In this document: piece by piece, positions 25,637 through 35,465 of the stretch
Layout: each line of letters begins with the position of its first letter
Position numbering within the stretch: the first letter of the stretch is position 1
Assembly: GCF_019457615.1 (NCBI RefSeq)
Contig: NZ_CP080414.1
Span: 4,351,501-4,415,500 of the forward strand
Length of the DNA stretch: 64,000 bases
Direction: 5' to 3'
Origin: Shewanella zhangzhouensis
GTDB taxonomy: Bacteria > Pseudomonadota > Gammaproteobacteria > Enterobacterales > Shewanellaceae
Position numbers and translations under genes: made by a program
The notes under the pieces: model-generated
Database searches by the model: none
Told to the model about the DNA's origin: nothing
The model's input: the letters and a program-made list of their open reading frames with translations, nothing else

Positions 25637-25735
25637 TTCCCCGGAGCAAAGGCCTTGTGGATGCACTGACAGTTGCCCGCTGGTAGGACCTCTGTTAGCC
25701 TTCTGCTTTACGCAAAAACTCTAAACTACGAATCC

Positions 25736-26266
25736 ATGAACCTGTATTTCAGACTTATCTGGTTGTTTTTATGGCGTGTTCGCCACTGCCGCTCCATTGG
25801 TTTTCTCGACACCAGCCTCATTGAGTATCGCGCCCTGCCGTCAGACTGCGACATCAATATGCACCTGACCAACAGTCGTTATCCGGCCTTTATGGATCTG
25901 GCCCGCACCTACATGCTGGCGGAAATGGGCCTGCTGAAGCGTTTCCTCAAGCTCAAGTGGATGCCCATAGTCAACGCCGCCGAATTCACCTATATCCGCG
26001 ACATCAAGCCACTGCAAAAATTCACCATCGAGAGCCGGGTAGTCGGTTGGGACGAAAAATATTTTTATATTGATCAACGCTTTGTCAGCGAGCGAGGCCT
26101 GCACTGCATAGTGCATGTGCGCGGGGTATTCGTGTGTAACCGCAAGCAGGTGCCCATCAGTGAGCTGGTGCGGGAAGCGGGCTATGAAGGCGAAACGCCC
26201 GAATTGTCGCCTGAAGTGCAAAAATGGAAAGCCTTTTTACAGCTCAAGAAAGAGCGTAACAGCTAA
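25736..26266 (+). CDS. Acyl-CoA thioesterase-like hotdog protein
   Basis: 176 residues. After a hydrophobic, Arg-rich start (NLYFRLIWLFLWRVR) comes a hotdog domain of the 4HBT type: DCDINMHLTNSRYPAFMDLAR at about 36-56 carries the family's D-x-N-x-H-x-N-N-like active-site helix, followed by IESRVVGWDEKYFYIDQRF. Such proteins hydrolyse acyl-CoA or act as acyl binders; the substrate is unknown. It ends tail to tail with the GST gene, 4 bases overlapping. Confidence 0.8.
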   Translation: MNLYFRLIWLFLWRVRHCRSIGFLDTSLIEYRALPSDCDINMHLTNSRYPAFMDLARTYMLAEMGLLKRFLKLKWMPIVNAAEFTYIRDIKPLQKFTIESRVVGWDEKYFYIDQRFVSERGLHCIVHVRGVFVCNRKQVPISELVREAGYEGETPELSPEVQKWKAFLQLKKERNS

Positions 26267-26916
26267 GGGATGAGTTTAAGCCCGGTAACTTCTTCGGCGG
26301 CGGCGAGCTGTGCCTCCTCGGCCACCAGCTCCCATGCACCTCTGAGCTTGGCCTGCTGGCGGTAACGACAAAGGTTTTCCAAATCCAGTAAGGACATGAG
26401 TTCAAACGCGGGTTCGAGGCAGGGCACCAGGGCGCAGTCCGCCAGGGTAAAGCCATCCCCCACCAGCCAATGGGAATCGGCCAGTTCATCATCAATGCTG
26501 GCCAATACCTGCACCAAGCGCTGCCTGACCTGCGCCATGGCCAGCTCATTACGGTGTTCAGGCGCCATGCCCAATTGCTGCTCCAGCAAATACAACTGAT
26601 TGCTGACGTCGTTGTCGATAATCCTGTCCCATAAGCGTACCCGCAGGCACTCGGCGCTGTCTCTTGGCAGCAACCGCGAGCCTCCGGGGATATGTTGGTC
26701 CAGATATTCGATGATGATGGTGGATTCAGGCACCAGACTGCCATCGGCGCACTTGAGCAGTGGCAGCTTGCAGGGAGGGTAAATCTTGCTGAATGCCTGA
26801 CGTTGAATGGGATCCCTGAGCTCTGTTACCCGGGGATAAAAGTTGACCTGCTTTTCATACAATCCAAGCAGAACCTTTTGGGAATATCGCGACAACGGAT
26901 GGTAAAAGAGCTCCAT
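26263..26916 (-). CDS. Glutathione S-transferase family protein
   Basis: 217 residues. The N-terminal thioredoxin-fold domain (1-80) has YHPLSRYSQKV, with Ser9 as the likely glutathione-activating residue, a cis-Pro in PPCKLPLLK and PESTIIIEYLDQ, the glutathione gamma-glutamyl contact. The helical C-terminal domain covers about 90-215 (DGFTLADCALVPCL). The substrate is unknown. It is transcribed in the same direction as the LysR gene that lies upstream of it. Confidence 0.9.
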   Translation of the reverse strand: MELFYHPLSRYSQKVLLGLYEKQVNFYPRVTELRDPIQRQAFSKIYPPCKLPLLKCADGSLVPESTIIIEYLDQHIPGGSRLLPRDSAECLRVRLWDRIIDNDVSNQLYLLEQQLGMAPEHRNELAMAQVRQRLVQVLASIDDELADSHWLVGDGFTLADCALVPCLEPAFELMSLLDLENLCRYRQQAKLRGAWELVAEEAQLAAAEEVTGLKLIP

Positions 26917-26962
26917 GGAATCAGGCTCCCAATCAAACGCCCTTTGTTTAATTTAGTTGGTT

Positions 26963-27862
26963 TTAGCGGGATTGGATCAAGCGCTCCTTGAGAAAGTCGA
27001 GAAATACCCGCACCCTCGGGGGCGTGTTTTCCTTGTAGGGATGCAGGGCATATACACCGCCTTCGCGCAAATGATAGTCAGGCAAAAGCAGTGCCAGTGC
27101 CCCTGACGCCAAATGCTCAGTCACCAGATTATCCGGCAGTATCACCACCCCCAGCCCCTGCAGCGCCAGGGCAATCAGGCCATTGGTGCTGTTGCAACTG
27201 ATAAAAGGGGTGATCCTGACCCGAAACTCTTCACCCTGACCATTGTGCAGCGTCAAGGTTTTGGGCAGATGGCTTGATGCATGGGCCAACCATTGATGAT
27301 GCTGTAAGTTGTCTGGGTGTAACGGTTTTCCATGAGCCGCCACGTATTCGGGGCTGGCCACCAACTGCTCATCAAAACTGCCAAGCTTAATGGCCCTGAA
27401 TTCGGAATCCTCCGGCCAACCGGCCTGAATGGCCACGTCAATTTGATGTTCAAGCAGGTTCAGCTTGCTGTCCTCAAGCATCAGTGTGAGGCGAATGTTG
27501 GGATAACGGCGATGAAAGTCGCCGAGAAGGGGCAGCAGCGTGTGTTCACCCAGGCCAACCGGCGCAGTCACCCGAAGGCTACCGTGAAGATGCTCATCCG
27601 CCGGGCGTGTCACGGCCTCGGCCTGCCTTGCCAGCTGCAACAGCTCGCCGCAATAATGGAAAAATTCCCGCCCATCTTCGGTTAGGCTGATACGCCGGGT
27701 GGTGCGGTGAAGCAGCTCGCAACCCAAACGCTCTTCCAGCTTTTTCAGGTGCTGGCTCACCATGGAGCGGCTGATCCCCAACACTTCCGCGGCCATCGTC
27801 AGTGACCCTTGCTCTACAACCGAAGCAAACACCAACATGCGATACAATTGTGAAGCGTCCAT
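26963..27862 (-). CDS. LysR-family transcriptional regulator
   Basis: 299 residues, of the subgroup that often controls divergent oxidoreductases. Winged helix at 4-63 (ASVVEQGSLTMAAEVLGIS, SRSMVSQHLKKLE) and an effector domain from about 88. It is divergent from the NmrA-like gene at 27978 with 115 bases between, the usual arrangement for a LysR target, so that gene is the likely target. The inducer is unknown. Confidence 0.91.
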   Translation of the reverse strand: MDASQLYRMLVFASVVEQGSLTMAAEVLGISRSMVSQHLKKLEERLGCELLHRTTRRISLTEDGREFFHYCGELLQLARQAEAVTRPADEHLHGSLRVTAPVGLGEHTLLPLLGDFHRRYPNIRLTLMLEDSKLNLLEHQIDVAIQAGWPEDSEFRAIKLGSFDEQLVASPEYVAAHGKPLHPDNLQHHQWLAHASSHLPKTLTLHNGQGEEFRVRITPFISCNSTNGLIALALQGLGVVILPDNLVTEHLASGALALLLPDYHLREGGVYALHPYKENTPPRVRVFLDFLKERLIQSR

Positions 27863-27977
27863 GGGCGACCTTTTGTTAAGTTTGAATTACCAAAGATATA
27901 AGTAAATCACTCATTATCCAATTTCGCCACGGGAATAAACTGAGCACCTCATTCATACCAACCCTGAGGTACTTAAG

Positions 27978-28832
27978 ATGATCCTGATACTCGGCGCCAG
28001 TGGTGAACTGGCTACCCTTACTGCCAATGCCCTGAAAACTCTTGGTAATACCGAAACTGTACGACTGGGCAGCCGCTCACCGGACAAACTGGACCCAGCA
28101 CTCGGCCATGCCGTGTTTGCCGACTATGACCAGCCAGATTCACTGGATGCGGCCATGGCGGGAGCAGACAAGGTGCTGTTTATTTCCGGTAATACACCGA
28201 ACGATATCAGACTCGGTCAACATTTGCGGGTTATCGCCGCAGCCAAAAAGGCCGGGGTTGCCCAGCTGGTATACACCAGTTTTCAATCACCCTCACTGGA
28301 CAGCGCCTTCAGTTTTGGCGCAAGCCACGCCGCCACCGAGGCAGCCATCAGCGTGGCAGCCATTCCCGCCACTGTGGTGCGCAACGCCTTTTATGCAGAG
28401 CTGCAACTCATGGGCCTGGGCCACACACTGGAAACGGGCGTACTGACCCATGCCGCTGCGGAGGGACGCTTTGCCCCCGTGAGCAAACAGGATCTTGCCG
28501 AGGCGCTGGCGCGAATTTTGATGACCGATGGCCACACGGGCAAGACCTATGAACTGACCGGCCCTGAACTCCTGTCCTATGCCGATATCGCCGCCCTGCT
28601 TGGACAGCTCAGTGGCAAAGCCATCAGCACCCACCTTATCTCGGCCGAAGCCCAAATCGATGGGCTGCTGAAAATGGGATTACCGGCATTTTTAGCCACG
28701 GCACTCGGCGGCGCCAGTCGGGCCATTGCCGCAGGGGAATACGATAAACGCAGCGATGATTTAGCCCTGCTGCTTGGCCGCGCACCCACTGGTTTGGCTG
28801 CCGTCATCAAAGGAGCGTTGAAGCCAAACTGA
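27978..28832 (+). CDS. NmrA-like NAD(P)H oxidoreductase
   Basis: 284-residue atypical short-chain dehydrogenase. The N-terminal nucleotide motif is GASGELA at 6-12 and the LGSRSPDKLD segment suits NADPH binding. YTSFQSP at about 100-106 and the NAFYAEL segment match QorB (YtfG)-like quinone reductases. It may reduce quinones or sense redox state. AGGTACTTAAG precedes the ATG. It is divergent from a LysR gene, which probably regulates it. Confidence 0.85.
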   Translation: MILILGASGELATLTANALKTLGNTETVRLGSRSPDKLDPALGHAVFADYDQPDSLDAAMAGADKVLFISGNTPNDIRLGQHLRVIAAAKKAGVAQLVYTSFQSPSLDSAFSFGASHAATEAAISVAAIPATVVRNAFYAELQLMGLGHTLETGVLTHAAAEGRFAPVSKQDLAEALARILMTDGHTGKTYELTGPELLSYADIAALLGQLSGKAISTHLISAEAQIDGLLKMGLPAFLATALGGASRAIAAGEYDKRSDDLALLLGRAPTGLAAVIKGALKPN

Positions 28833-28878
28833 GTGTGCAAGTAAACTGGCAAAGCCATTCACAGATTCAGGGAAGTCC

Positions 28879-29565
28879 ATGAAAATCGAATCCTTTGCCA
28901 GTATTTATCAGCGCGCCGCCGAGCGCAAAGGCGGCGCCGATGCGCTGGAAGCCCTGCTGCCGCAGTCGTTGTCGGCCGACGAATATCAGGAGTATTCCGA
29001 TGACCGCCTGCTGTCGGCCATGAGCAAACAGATATTTCAGAGTGGCTTTGTGTGGAAGGTAGTCGATGCCAAGTGGTCGGCCTATGAAACCGCGTTCTTT
29101 GGCTTCGATCCGCTTAAAGTGCTGCTGATGTCACCGGAGCAGCTCACCGCACGCGCAAGCGATCCAGCCCTTATCCGCCATGCCAAAAAGACCCAGGCCA
29201 TTTATGACAATGCCCTGATGATAAAAGACATTGCCGCAGAACATGGCAGTTTGGCGCGTTACATTGCTCTCTGGCCCGGGGAAGAGATCACCTCGCTGTG
29301 GCAGGTGCTCAGGAAGCGTGGTGCGCGGCTTGGGGGCAACACAGGCCCCTACTTCCTGCGCGCCACAGGGAAAGACACCTTCCTACTGACCTCAGATGTT
29401 GAAGGTTATCTGAGGGCAACAGGCCTGGTGGATGCCGGGATGGCCACTCAAAAGGGGCTGACCCAGGCTCAGGCCGCCTTTAACCACTGGCAGGCTGAAT
29501 CGGGCCGGACGCTGGCACAAATCAGCCGCATTATTTCCTGTGGTGTGGGTGACAACCGGATTTAA
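28879..29565 (+). CDS. DNA-3-methyladenine glycosylase I family protein
   Basis: 228 residues of the Tag-like helix-hairpin-helix glycosylase superfamily. LLSAMSKQIFQSGFVWKVVDAKW (first part about 46-62) is the conserved Tag core and RHAKKTQAIYDNA a later helix. It is longer than E. coli Tag (187) and lacks the N-terminal MxRCxW zinc cysteine, so it belongs to a divergent subgroup whose lesion preference is not certain. Its stop overlaps the convergent porin gene by 4 bases. Confidence 0.82.
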   Translation: MKIESFASIYQRAAERKGGADALEALLPQSLSADEYQEYSDDRLLSAMSKQIFQSGFVWKVVDAKWSAYETAFFGFDPLKVLLMSPEQLTARASDPALIRHAKKTQAIYDNALMIKDIAAEHGSLARYIALWPGEEITSLWQVLRKRGARLGGNTGPYFLRATGKDTFLLTSDVEGYLRATGLVDAGMATQKGLTQAQAAFNHWQAESGRTLAQISRIISCGVGDNRI

Positions 29566-30296
29566 AACGCTTTACTGATCCCAACCACAAAACGATCGTC
29601 AAAAATCTCGGTTTGGGTACCGTAAACCTTGTGATCTGAGCCCACAGTGCTGCCGTGGTATCTCAGGTCCAGGGTATAGCCGGCCCAGGTTTTGGAGACG
29701 CCCAGGTTCCAGTGACCCCAGCCCTCGGCACCTTCACCGTCCAGGTCCTGATACCCAACAGAGCCTGACAGCTGAACACCGTTGTCCAAGGAATAGCTTG
29801 GGTGAATGGCATAGTTAACCCCTTGCCAACCGGCGACACCAAACCAGTCATCAAGGGTGGGGGTGACTTCCAGCTGCATGTTCAGCTGGCCGAACTGTTT
29901 GCCGACTTTCATCCACAACTCGGTGTAATTACTGTAGGAGGCGCCGGGATACAGGTAGGAAAACACCATCACATCATAGGTGAAACCTGAATCGCCAAAT
30001 GCACCGGCCTTGCCGATAAAGGGCCCTGTCACCACTTCCAGATTCGGATCGGCAAACTTGATATTGGAGCCGAAGAAACCGGCATACCAGCCGGCATCAT
30101 TGCTCCAGCTCAGGGTGCCCTGAATGGCAGGCACGTCGCCGTCCATGGTTTCCGATTCGCCACGGAATACGTAGTCGCTGGCGATGGTCAGTTTGCCCCC
30201 CAGGGTGCCGCCGAATACCTTGGCTTCCTGTGCCATCACACCGCTGGAACACGCAATGGCGGCCATGGCCAACAAGGTTTTATTCAATTTCATCAT
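29562..30296 (-). CDS. TorF family putative porin
   Basis: 244 residues with a signal peptide (cleavage after VMAQ, about residue 23) and a barrel of about twelve strands. TIASDYVFRGESETMDGD is the N-terminal signature of the TorF/TIGR02001 group and the chain ends VVGISKAF, with a C-terminal Phe. The cargo is unknown. Two ATG codons and a GTG lie in tandem; ATG 30296 has AGAGG five bases upstream. It is divergent from the RND pump genes. Confidence 0.87.
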   Translation of the reverse strand: MMKLNKTLLAMAAIACSSGVMAQEAKVFGGTLGGKLTIASDYVFRGESETMDGDVPAIQGTLSWSNDAGWYAGFFGSNIKFADPNLEVVTGPFIGKAGAFGDSGFTYDVMVFSYLYPGASYSNYTELWMKVGKQFGQLNMQLEVTPTLDDWFGVAGWQGVNYAIHPSYSLDNGVQLSGSVGYQDLDGEGAEGWGHWNLGVSKTWAGYTLDLRYHGSTVGSDHKVYGTQTEIFDDRFVVGISKAF

Positions 30297-30658
30297 CACT
30301 GCCTCTTAATGTGGGTTTTCCCGCTGAGGGCAATGATAAGGACGGGTTATGAATGGCCTTGATGAGGCGCGTGAACAGCTCGCGACAGTTTATGAAGAAA
30401 TATGAACAGCTGTTAACGGAGGTTACCGACTGACTTTCTCATAAACTCAAATGTTAACAAATAGCTAAATACATGCAAATAAACGAGATTTTTGCATTCC
30501 TTTACAAATTTAAGCCATTTGCTGACTTGAGCTGCCCCATCCTGTGTGAGATAACTGACTGATCATAAATTTAGTATTAAAAATGGGCGATTTGTCTGGG
30601 TATCGTGAGCTTTTTATCCGCACATCCCCGTTAGCCCAGACACAAAAAGGAGATTTCA
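30297..30658. other. Divergent control region between porin and RND pump genes
   Basis: About 360 bases without a gene. It is AT-rich from 30430 and has an inverted repeat ATGCAAA (30473-30479) / TTTGCAT (30491-30497) that could bind a regulator. I see no certain promoter and no local regulator gene. Confidence 0.6.
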
Positions 30659-31795
30659 ATGCGGCAAATGTTAAAAATTGCCTCGGCCATAGGCATGGTC
30701 TTGTGGGTCAGTGCCTGCCAGGAAGATGCTCAGCAAGCTGCCAATCAGCAGCAAATGCCCCCCATGGAAGTCGGCACAGTGCAGGTCACTGCTGCACCCC
30801 AGAACATCATGGTTGAACTGCCCGGCCGCAGCCGCGCTTTCCTCGAAGCCGAGGTTCGCCCCCAGGTTTCCGGCATCATCATGGAGCGTAACTTCGTTGA
30901 AGGGCGTGAAGTGAAAGAAGGTCAGTCACTCTACAAAATCGATGACGCCACCTATAAGGCCACCCTCGAAAGCGCCAAGGCCGACCTCGCCAGCGCGCAG
31001 GCTTCATTGGCCAGCGCCAAGGCCCGCGCCGCCCGCTACGAAAAATTGGTGAAAACCAATGCCATTTCCAAGCAGGACTTTGACGAAGCCGATGCTGCCT
31101 ACAAGGAAGCGCTGGCCCGGGTGAAGGTGGCCGAGGCCCAGCTACATACCGCCAATATCAATCTGAATTACACCGAAGTGCAGGCCCCGATTTCTGGCCG
31201 CATCGGAAAATCGTCCGTAACGCCAGGCGCGCTGGTCACCGCTAATCAGGGGCAGATACTGGCCACCATTCAGCAGCTGGATCCCATTAATGTGGATATC
31301 ACCCAATCCAGCGCCCAGCTGCTGGCCCTCAAGTCCAAGCTAAAAGCCGGTAAGCTGCAGGCGGCCGATAACGCCGAAGTGCAACTGGTACTCGAAGATG
31401 GCACCACCTACGAGCACAAGGGCAAGCTGCAATTTGCCGAAGTGAGCGTGGATGAAAACACGGGTTCTGTGATTCTGCGAGCCGAATTCCCCAACCCAGA
31501 CAACGTGTTGCTGCCGGGTATGTATGTACGCGCCATGCTGAACACAGGGGTGGATCCCAACGCCATTCTGGTGCCGCAAAAGGCCATTACCCGCAACACC
31601 CGCGGTGAAGCCGTGGCCATGGTGGTGAACGCCGAAAACAAGGTTGAGGCCCGTACCGTGACCACAGCGGAGGTTATCAATCATCAGTGGCGTATTACGT
31701 CAGGGCTGAATGCCGGCGATAAATTGATTGTTGAAGGGCTGCAGAAAATACGCCCCGGTGCACCGGTCACTGCCACCGCGGCGCAGGCCAAGTAA
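30659..31795 (+). CDS. RND efflux periplasmic adaptor (AcrA/MexA type)
   Basis: 378-residue membrane fusion lipoprotein; lipobox WVSAC gives Cys20. It has the lipoyl halves VRPQVSGIIMERNFVEGREV and NYTEVQAPISGRIG around a coiled-coil hairpin (about 100-165, rich in AKADLASAQASLASAK), then the beta-barrel (IRAEFPNPD, LLPGMYVRAML) and membrane-proximal domains. It bridges the inner-membrane pump encoded next to an outer-membrane channel, which is not encoded here. AAGGAG precedes ATG 30659. Confidence 0.95.
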   Translation: MRQMLKIASAIGMVLWVSACQEDAQQAANQQQMPPMEVGTVQVTAAPQNIMVELPGRSRAFLEAEVRPQVSGIIMERNFVEGREVKEGQSLYKIDDATYKATLESAKADLASAQASLASAKARAARYEKLVKTNAISKQDFDEADAAYKEALARVKVAEAQLHTANINLNYTEVQAPISGRIGKSSVTPGALVTANQGQILATIQQLDPINVDITQSSAQLLALKSKLKAGKLQAADNAEVQLVLEDGTTYEHKGKLQFAEVSVDENTGSVILRAEFPNPDNVLLPGMYVRAMLNTGVDPNAILVPQKAITRNTRGEAVAMVVNAENKVEARTVTTAEVINHQWRITSGLNAGDKLIVEGLQKIRPGAPVTATAAQAK

Positions 31796-31838
31796 TTGGC
31801 CAAGGACCTCAGGAACCCGCGAAATTCAGGATTAAGCT

Positions 31839-34800
31839 ATGGCACGTTTCTTTATTGATCGACCCATTTTTGCATGGGTGATCGCGATTTTGGTGATGCT
31901 GGCAGGGGTATTGGCTATCAAAAGCCTGCCCGTGTCCCAGTACCCGAACATCGCACCACCCACTGTGGTGATCTCCGCCAACTACCCAGGCGCCTCCGCC
32001 AAGACGCTGGAAGACTCGGTCACCCAGGTGATTGAGCAGCGCATGACGGGCTTGGATCACCTGCGTTATATAAATTCCACCAGTGATGGTTTCGGTAACG
32101 CCGAAATCACCCTGACCTTTAATGCCGAGGCCGATGCCGACATCGCCCAGGTACAGGTTCAGAACAAACTGCAATCGGCTATGCCTCTGCTGCCGCAGGA
32201 AGTTCAGGCGCAGGGTGTCAGGGTGAACAAGTCCACCTCGGGCTTTTTGATGGTACTGGGCTTTGTGTCGGAAGATGGCAGCCTGACCAAAAACGATATC
32301 GCCGACTATGTGGGCTCCAATGTTCAGGACCCCTTAAGCCGGGTTGCCGGTGTGGGTGAAATTACCCTGTTCGGTGCGCCTTACGCCATGCGTATATGGC
32401 TGGACCCACTGAAACTGACCCAATACAGCCTGACCACGCAGGACGTGATTGCAGCGATTCGCGAGCAAAACGCCCAGGTGTCAGCAGGTCAGCTCGGTGG
32501 TGCGCCTGCGGTACTGGGCCAGGAGCTGAACGCTACAGTATCGGCCCAGAGCCGTCTGGAGACCCCGGAAGAGTTCCGCAAGATTATTCTCAAGTCAGAT
32601 ACCAGCGGTGCCAAGGTGTTCCTCGGCGACGTAGCCAGGGTTGAGCTGGGCGCCGAAAGCTATGTGGTGGAGTCGTTCTACAACGGCCGCCCGGCTGCCG
32701 GTATCGCCATCAGCCTGGCAACGGGAGCCAACGCCCTGGATACCGCGACCCGGGTGCGGGAAAAAATCGCCGAAATGAAGCCCTTCTTCCCGGCGGGCCT
32801 CGAGGTGGTTTATCCCTACGACACCACGCCCTTCGTTAAACAATCCATCGAAGGCGTAGTGCACACCCTGCTGGAAGCCGTGGTACTGGTATTTGTGATT
32901 ATGTACCTGTTCCTGCAGAACTTCCGCGCAACCCTTATCCCGACGATTGCCGTGCCTGTGGTACTGCTGGGTACTTTCGCCATTCTGTCGGCCTTTGGTT
33001 TCTCCATTAACACCCTGACCATGTTCGCCATGGTGCTGGCCATCGGTCTCTTGGTAGACGATGCCATCGTGGTGGTGGAAAACGTTGAACGTGTGATGCA
33101 GGAAGAAGGTCTGGGGCCGGTTGAAGCCACCCGCAAGTCCATGGATCAGATCACCGGCGCCCTGGTGGGTATCGGTCTGACCCTGTCGGCGGTATTCGTG
33201 CCCATGGCCTTTATGTCAGGTTCAACCGGGGTGATTTACCGTCAGTTCTCCATCACTATCGTGTCGGCCATGGCGCTGTCGGTACTGGTGGCCCTGATCC
33301 TGACGCCCGCCCTGTGCGCCACCATGCTCAAGCCTCTCAAGCCAGGCCATGCCCATGGTCAGCACGGCTTCTTTGGCTGGTTCAACCGCAGTTTTGAAAA
33401 GATGACCTCGCGCTACGAGGGCAGCGTTGCCGCAATCCTCAAGCGCTCAGCCAGGGTGATGGCGATATATCTGGCATTGGTGGTCGCGACCGGCTGGATC
33501 TTTATGCGTATGCCCACTGCGTTCCTGCCCGATGAAGACCAGGGCATCCTCTTTGCCCAGGTGATCCTGCCCACCAACTCCAGCCAGGAGTCCACGGTGA
33601 AGGTGCTGGAAAAGATGGACAAGTTCTTCCGCGAAGAGGAAAAGGACAACGTGAACTCTGTGTTCTCGGTGGCCGGCTTCTCCTTTGCGGGCATGGGTCA
33701 GAACATGGGTATTGCCTTCGTTGGCATGAAAGATTGGGCCGTGCGTGAAGGCGCGGGGCAGGACGTGTTCTCGTTGCAGGGTCGTGCCATGATGGCCTTC
33801 TCCCAGATTAAAGAAGCCTTCGTGTTTGCCTTTGCGCCACCGGCAGTGATTGAACTCGGTACCGCCAACGGTTTCGACTTCTACCTGCAGGACAAGAATG
33901 GCCAGGGTCACGCCAAGCTGCTGGAGGCCCGTAACCAACTGCTGGGCATGGCGGCACAAAATCCCAACCTGGTGGGCGTGCGCCCCAACGGTCAGGAAGA
34001 TGCGCCCATGTACCAGCTGGATATCGACCATGCTAAACTGCGCGCTCTGGGTGTGGATATCTCCTCGGTGAACAGTGCCATCGCCACCGCCTGGGGCGGC
34101 AGCTATGTGAACGACTTTATCGACCGTGGACGGGTGAAGAAGGTGTATGTACAGGGCGATGCCGAGTACCGGATGCAGCCTGAAGACCTGAACACCTGGT
34201 ATGTACGTAACGCCAAGGGCGAAATGGTGCCCTTCTCGGCCTTCGCCACCGGCCGCTGGGACTTTGGCTCACCACGTCTGGAGCGCTTCAACGGCTTGCC
34301 CGCCATGAATATCCAGGGCGCCACCGCCCCTGGCTACAGCACGGGTGATGCCATGAATGACATCGAAAAGATTGTCGAGCAGTTGCCACCGGGCTTTGGT
34401 GTCGAGTGGAACGGCCTGTCCTATGAAGAGCGACTCTCAGGCAACCAGGCTCCGGCCCTCTATGCCCTGTCGATTCTGGTCGTGTTCCTGGTACTTGCGG
34501 CCCTCTATGAGAGCTGGTCAGTGCCCTTTGCCGTGGTGCTGGTTGTGCCGCTGGGGATCATCGGTGCCCTGCTGGCCATGAATGGACGCGGTCTGTCCAA
34601 CGACGTGTTCTTCCAGGTTGGCCTCTTGACCACTGTGGGTCTGGCCACCAAGAACGCCATTCTTATCGTGGAATTCGCCAAAGAATACTATGAGAAGGGT
34701 GCGGGTCTGATTGAGGCCACGCTGCACGCAGTAAGAGTGCGTTTGCGCCCCATTCTGATGACCTCGCTGGCCTTTGGTCTGGGGGTTGTACCACTGGCCA

Positions 34801-34979
34801 TTTCCACCGGTGTGGGGTCGGGTGCCCAGAACGCCATCGGTACCGGTGTGCTCGGCGGTATGATGAGTTCGACCTTCCTTGGTATCTTCTTCGTGCCGCT
34901 GTTCTTTGTGATTGTTGAGCGTATCTTCAGCAAGCGCGAGAAAAAGGCACAATCCGGTGCGGAGGCTGGCAAACACTGA
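31839..34979 (+). CDS. RND multidrug efflux pump (AcrB/MexB type)
   Basis: 1046-residue inner-membrane proton-drug antiporter of the HAE1 family, full length. Twelve transmembrane segments flank two large periplasmic loops. The proton-relay pair Asp407/Asp408 in LLVDDAIVVVENV has the same number as AcrB, and Lys938 in ATKNAIL corresponds to the essential Lys940. It exports amphiphilic drugs, bile salts or dyes with the adaptor at 30659. No TetR/AcrR gene is adjacent. A terminator follows at 35012. Confidence 0.97.
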   Translation: MARFFIDRPIFAWVIAILVMLAGVLAIKSLPVSQYPNIAPPTVVISANYPGASAKTLEDSVTQVIEQRMTGLDHLRYINSTSDGFGNAEITLTFNAEADADIAQVQVQNKLQSAMPLLPQEVQAQGVRVNKSTSGFLMVLGFVSEDGSLTKNDIADYVGSNVQDPLSRVAGVGEITLFGAPYAMRIWLDPLKLTQYSLTTQDVIAAIREQNAQVSAGQLGGAPAVLGQELNATVSAQSRLETPEEFRKIILKSDTSGAKVFLGDVARVELGAESYVVESFYNGRPAAGIAISLATGANALDTATRVREKIAEMKPFFPAGLEVVYPYDTTPFVKQSIEGVVHTLLEAVVLVFVIMYLFLQNFRATLIPTIAVPVVLLGTFAILSAFGFSINTLTMFAMVLAIGLLVDDAIVVVENVERVMQEEGLGPVEATRKSMDQITGALVGIGLTLSAVFVPMAFMSGSTGVIYRQFSITIVSAMALSVLVALILTPALCATMLKPLKPGHAHGQHGFFGWFNRSFEKMTSRYEGSVAAILKRSARVMAIYLALVVATGWIFMRMPTAFLPDEDQGILFAQVILPTNSSQESTVKVLEKMDKFFREEEKDNVNSVFSVAGFSFAGMGQNMGIAFVGMKDWAVREGAGQDVFSLQGRAMMAFSQIKEAFVFAFAPPAVIELGTANGFDFYLQDKNGQGHAKLLEARNQLLGMAAQNPNLVGVRPNGQEDAPMYQLDIDHAKLRALGVDISSVNSAIATAWGGSYVNDFIDRGRVKKVYVQGDAEYRMQPEDLNTWYVRNAKGEMVPFSAFATGRWDFGSPRLERFNGLPAMNIQGATAPGYSTGDAMNDIEKIVEQLPPGFGVEWNGLSYEERLSGNQAPALYALSILVVFLVLAALYESWSVPFAVVLVVPLGIIGALLAMNGRGLSNDVFFQVGLLTTVGLATKNAILIVEFAKEYYEKGAGLIEATLHAVRVRLRPILMTSLAFGLGVVPLAISTGVGSGAQNAIGTGVLGGMMSSTFLGIFFVPLFFVIVERIFSKREKKAQSGAEAGKH

Positions 34980-35011
34980 GTCAGTGGCGCCATCGAATAG
35001 CATGAAGCAAC

Positions 35012-35037
35012 AAGCCCCGCACTGCGGGGCTTTTTAT
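35012..35037 (+). terminator. Terminator of the RND pump operon
   Basis: AAGCCCCGC-ACT-GCGGGGCTTTTT, a 9-bp stem with T run, about 33 bases after the pump stop. Confidence 0.93.
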
Positions 35038-35066
35038 TACGGCTGGGGTGTTGGGCCTGGTTGCGC

Positions 35067-35363
35067 TCAGGCAACGCGCAGCGGAATTTCCATGGCATTG
35101 TCACAGTGTCGCACTGCCTGCCCCACCATTTCATCGTATGCACTCTCCTGACGCAGTACAGTCTGGCGAACCGGCAAGCCCTCAAGCAGCGCCTGCATCT
35201 GGCACAGATTCAAACTCCTGAGCATGCGATCCTCTTCATCGGTGACATACAGTTCAGCGCCGTCTATCACCACAGACAGCTGGTAAAGGGACATGTCCAG
35301 CGAGTGAATGCAGGCCTTATCGATGCAAGGCAGAACTTTCAGGCTTGAAAAGCGAATTGTCAT
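35067..35363 (-). CDS. DUF6482-like small protein
   Basis: 98-residue (or slightly shorter) soluble protein with no signal peptide or membrane segment. It has a compact alternating pattern: YQLSVVIDGAELYVTDEEDR, then SLNLCQMQALLEGLPV and a final segment AYDEMVGQ. I think it is the small gammaproteobacterial DUF6482 family, of unknown function. ATG 35363 has AAGGAG seven bases upstream, and an N-terminal extension in frame is not supported. Confidence 0.68.
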   Translation of the reverse strand: MTIRFSSLKVLPCIDKACIHSLDMSLYQLSVVIDGAELYVTDEEDRMLRSLNLCQMQALLEGLPVRQTVLRQESAYDEMVGQAVRHCDNAMEIPLRVA

Positions 35364-35422
35364 GGCAAGGCTCCTTGGCTTGGGTTGCCAGAATGGATAC
35401 GCCGCCAACGACTGAATGGATT

Positions 35423-35452
35423 AAAAAATAAACCCCGCGTTGGGCGGGGTCT
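35423..35452 (-). terminator. Terminator of the small lipoprotein gene
   Basis: On the minus strand ACCCCGC-loop-GCGGGGT followed by TTATTTTTTAA, just after the stop at 35466. It also separates this gene from the DUF6482-like gene. Confidence 0.85.
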
Positions 35453-35465
35453 TAAAAGGCTCGGC

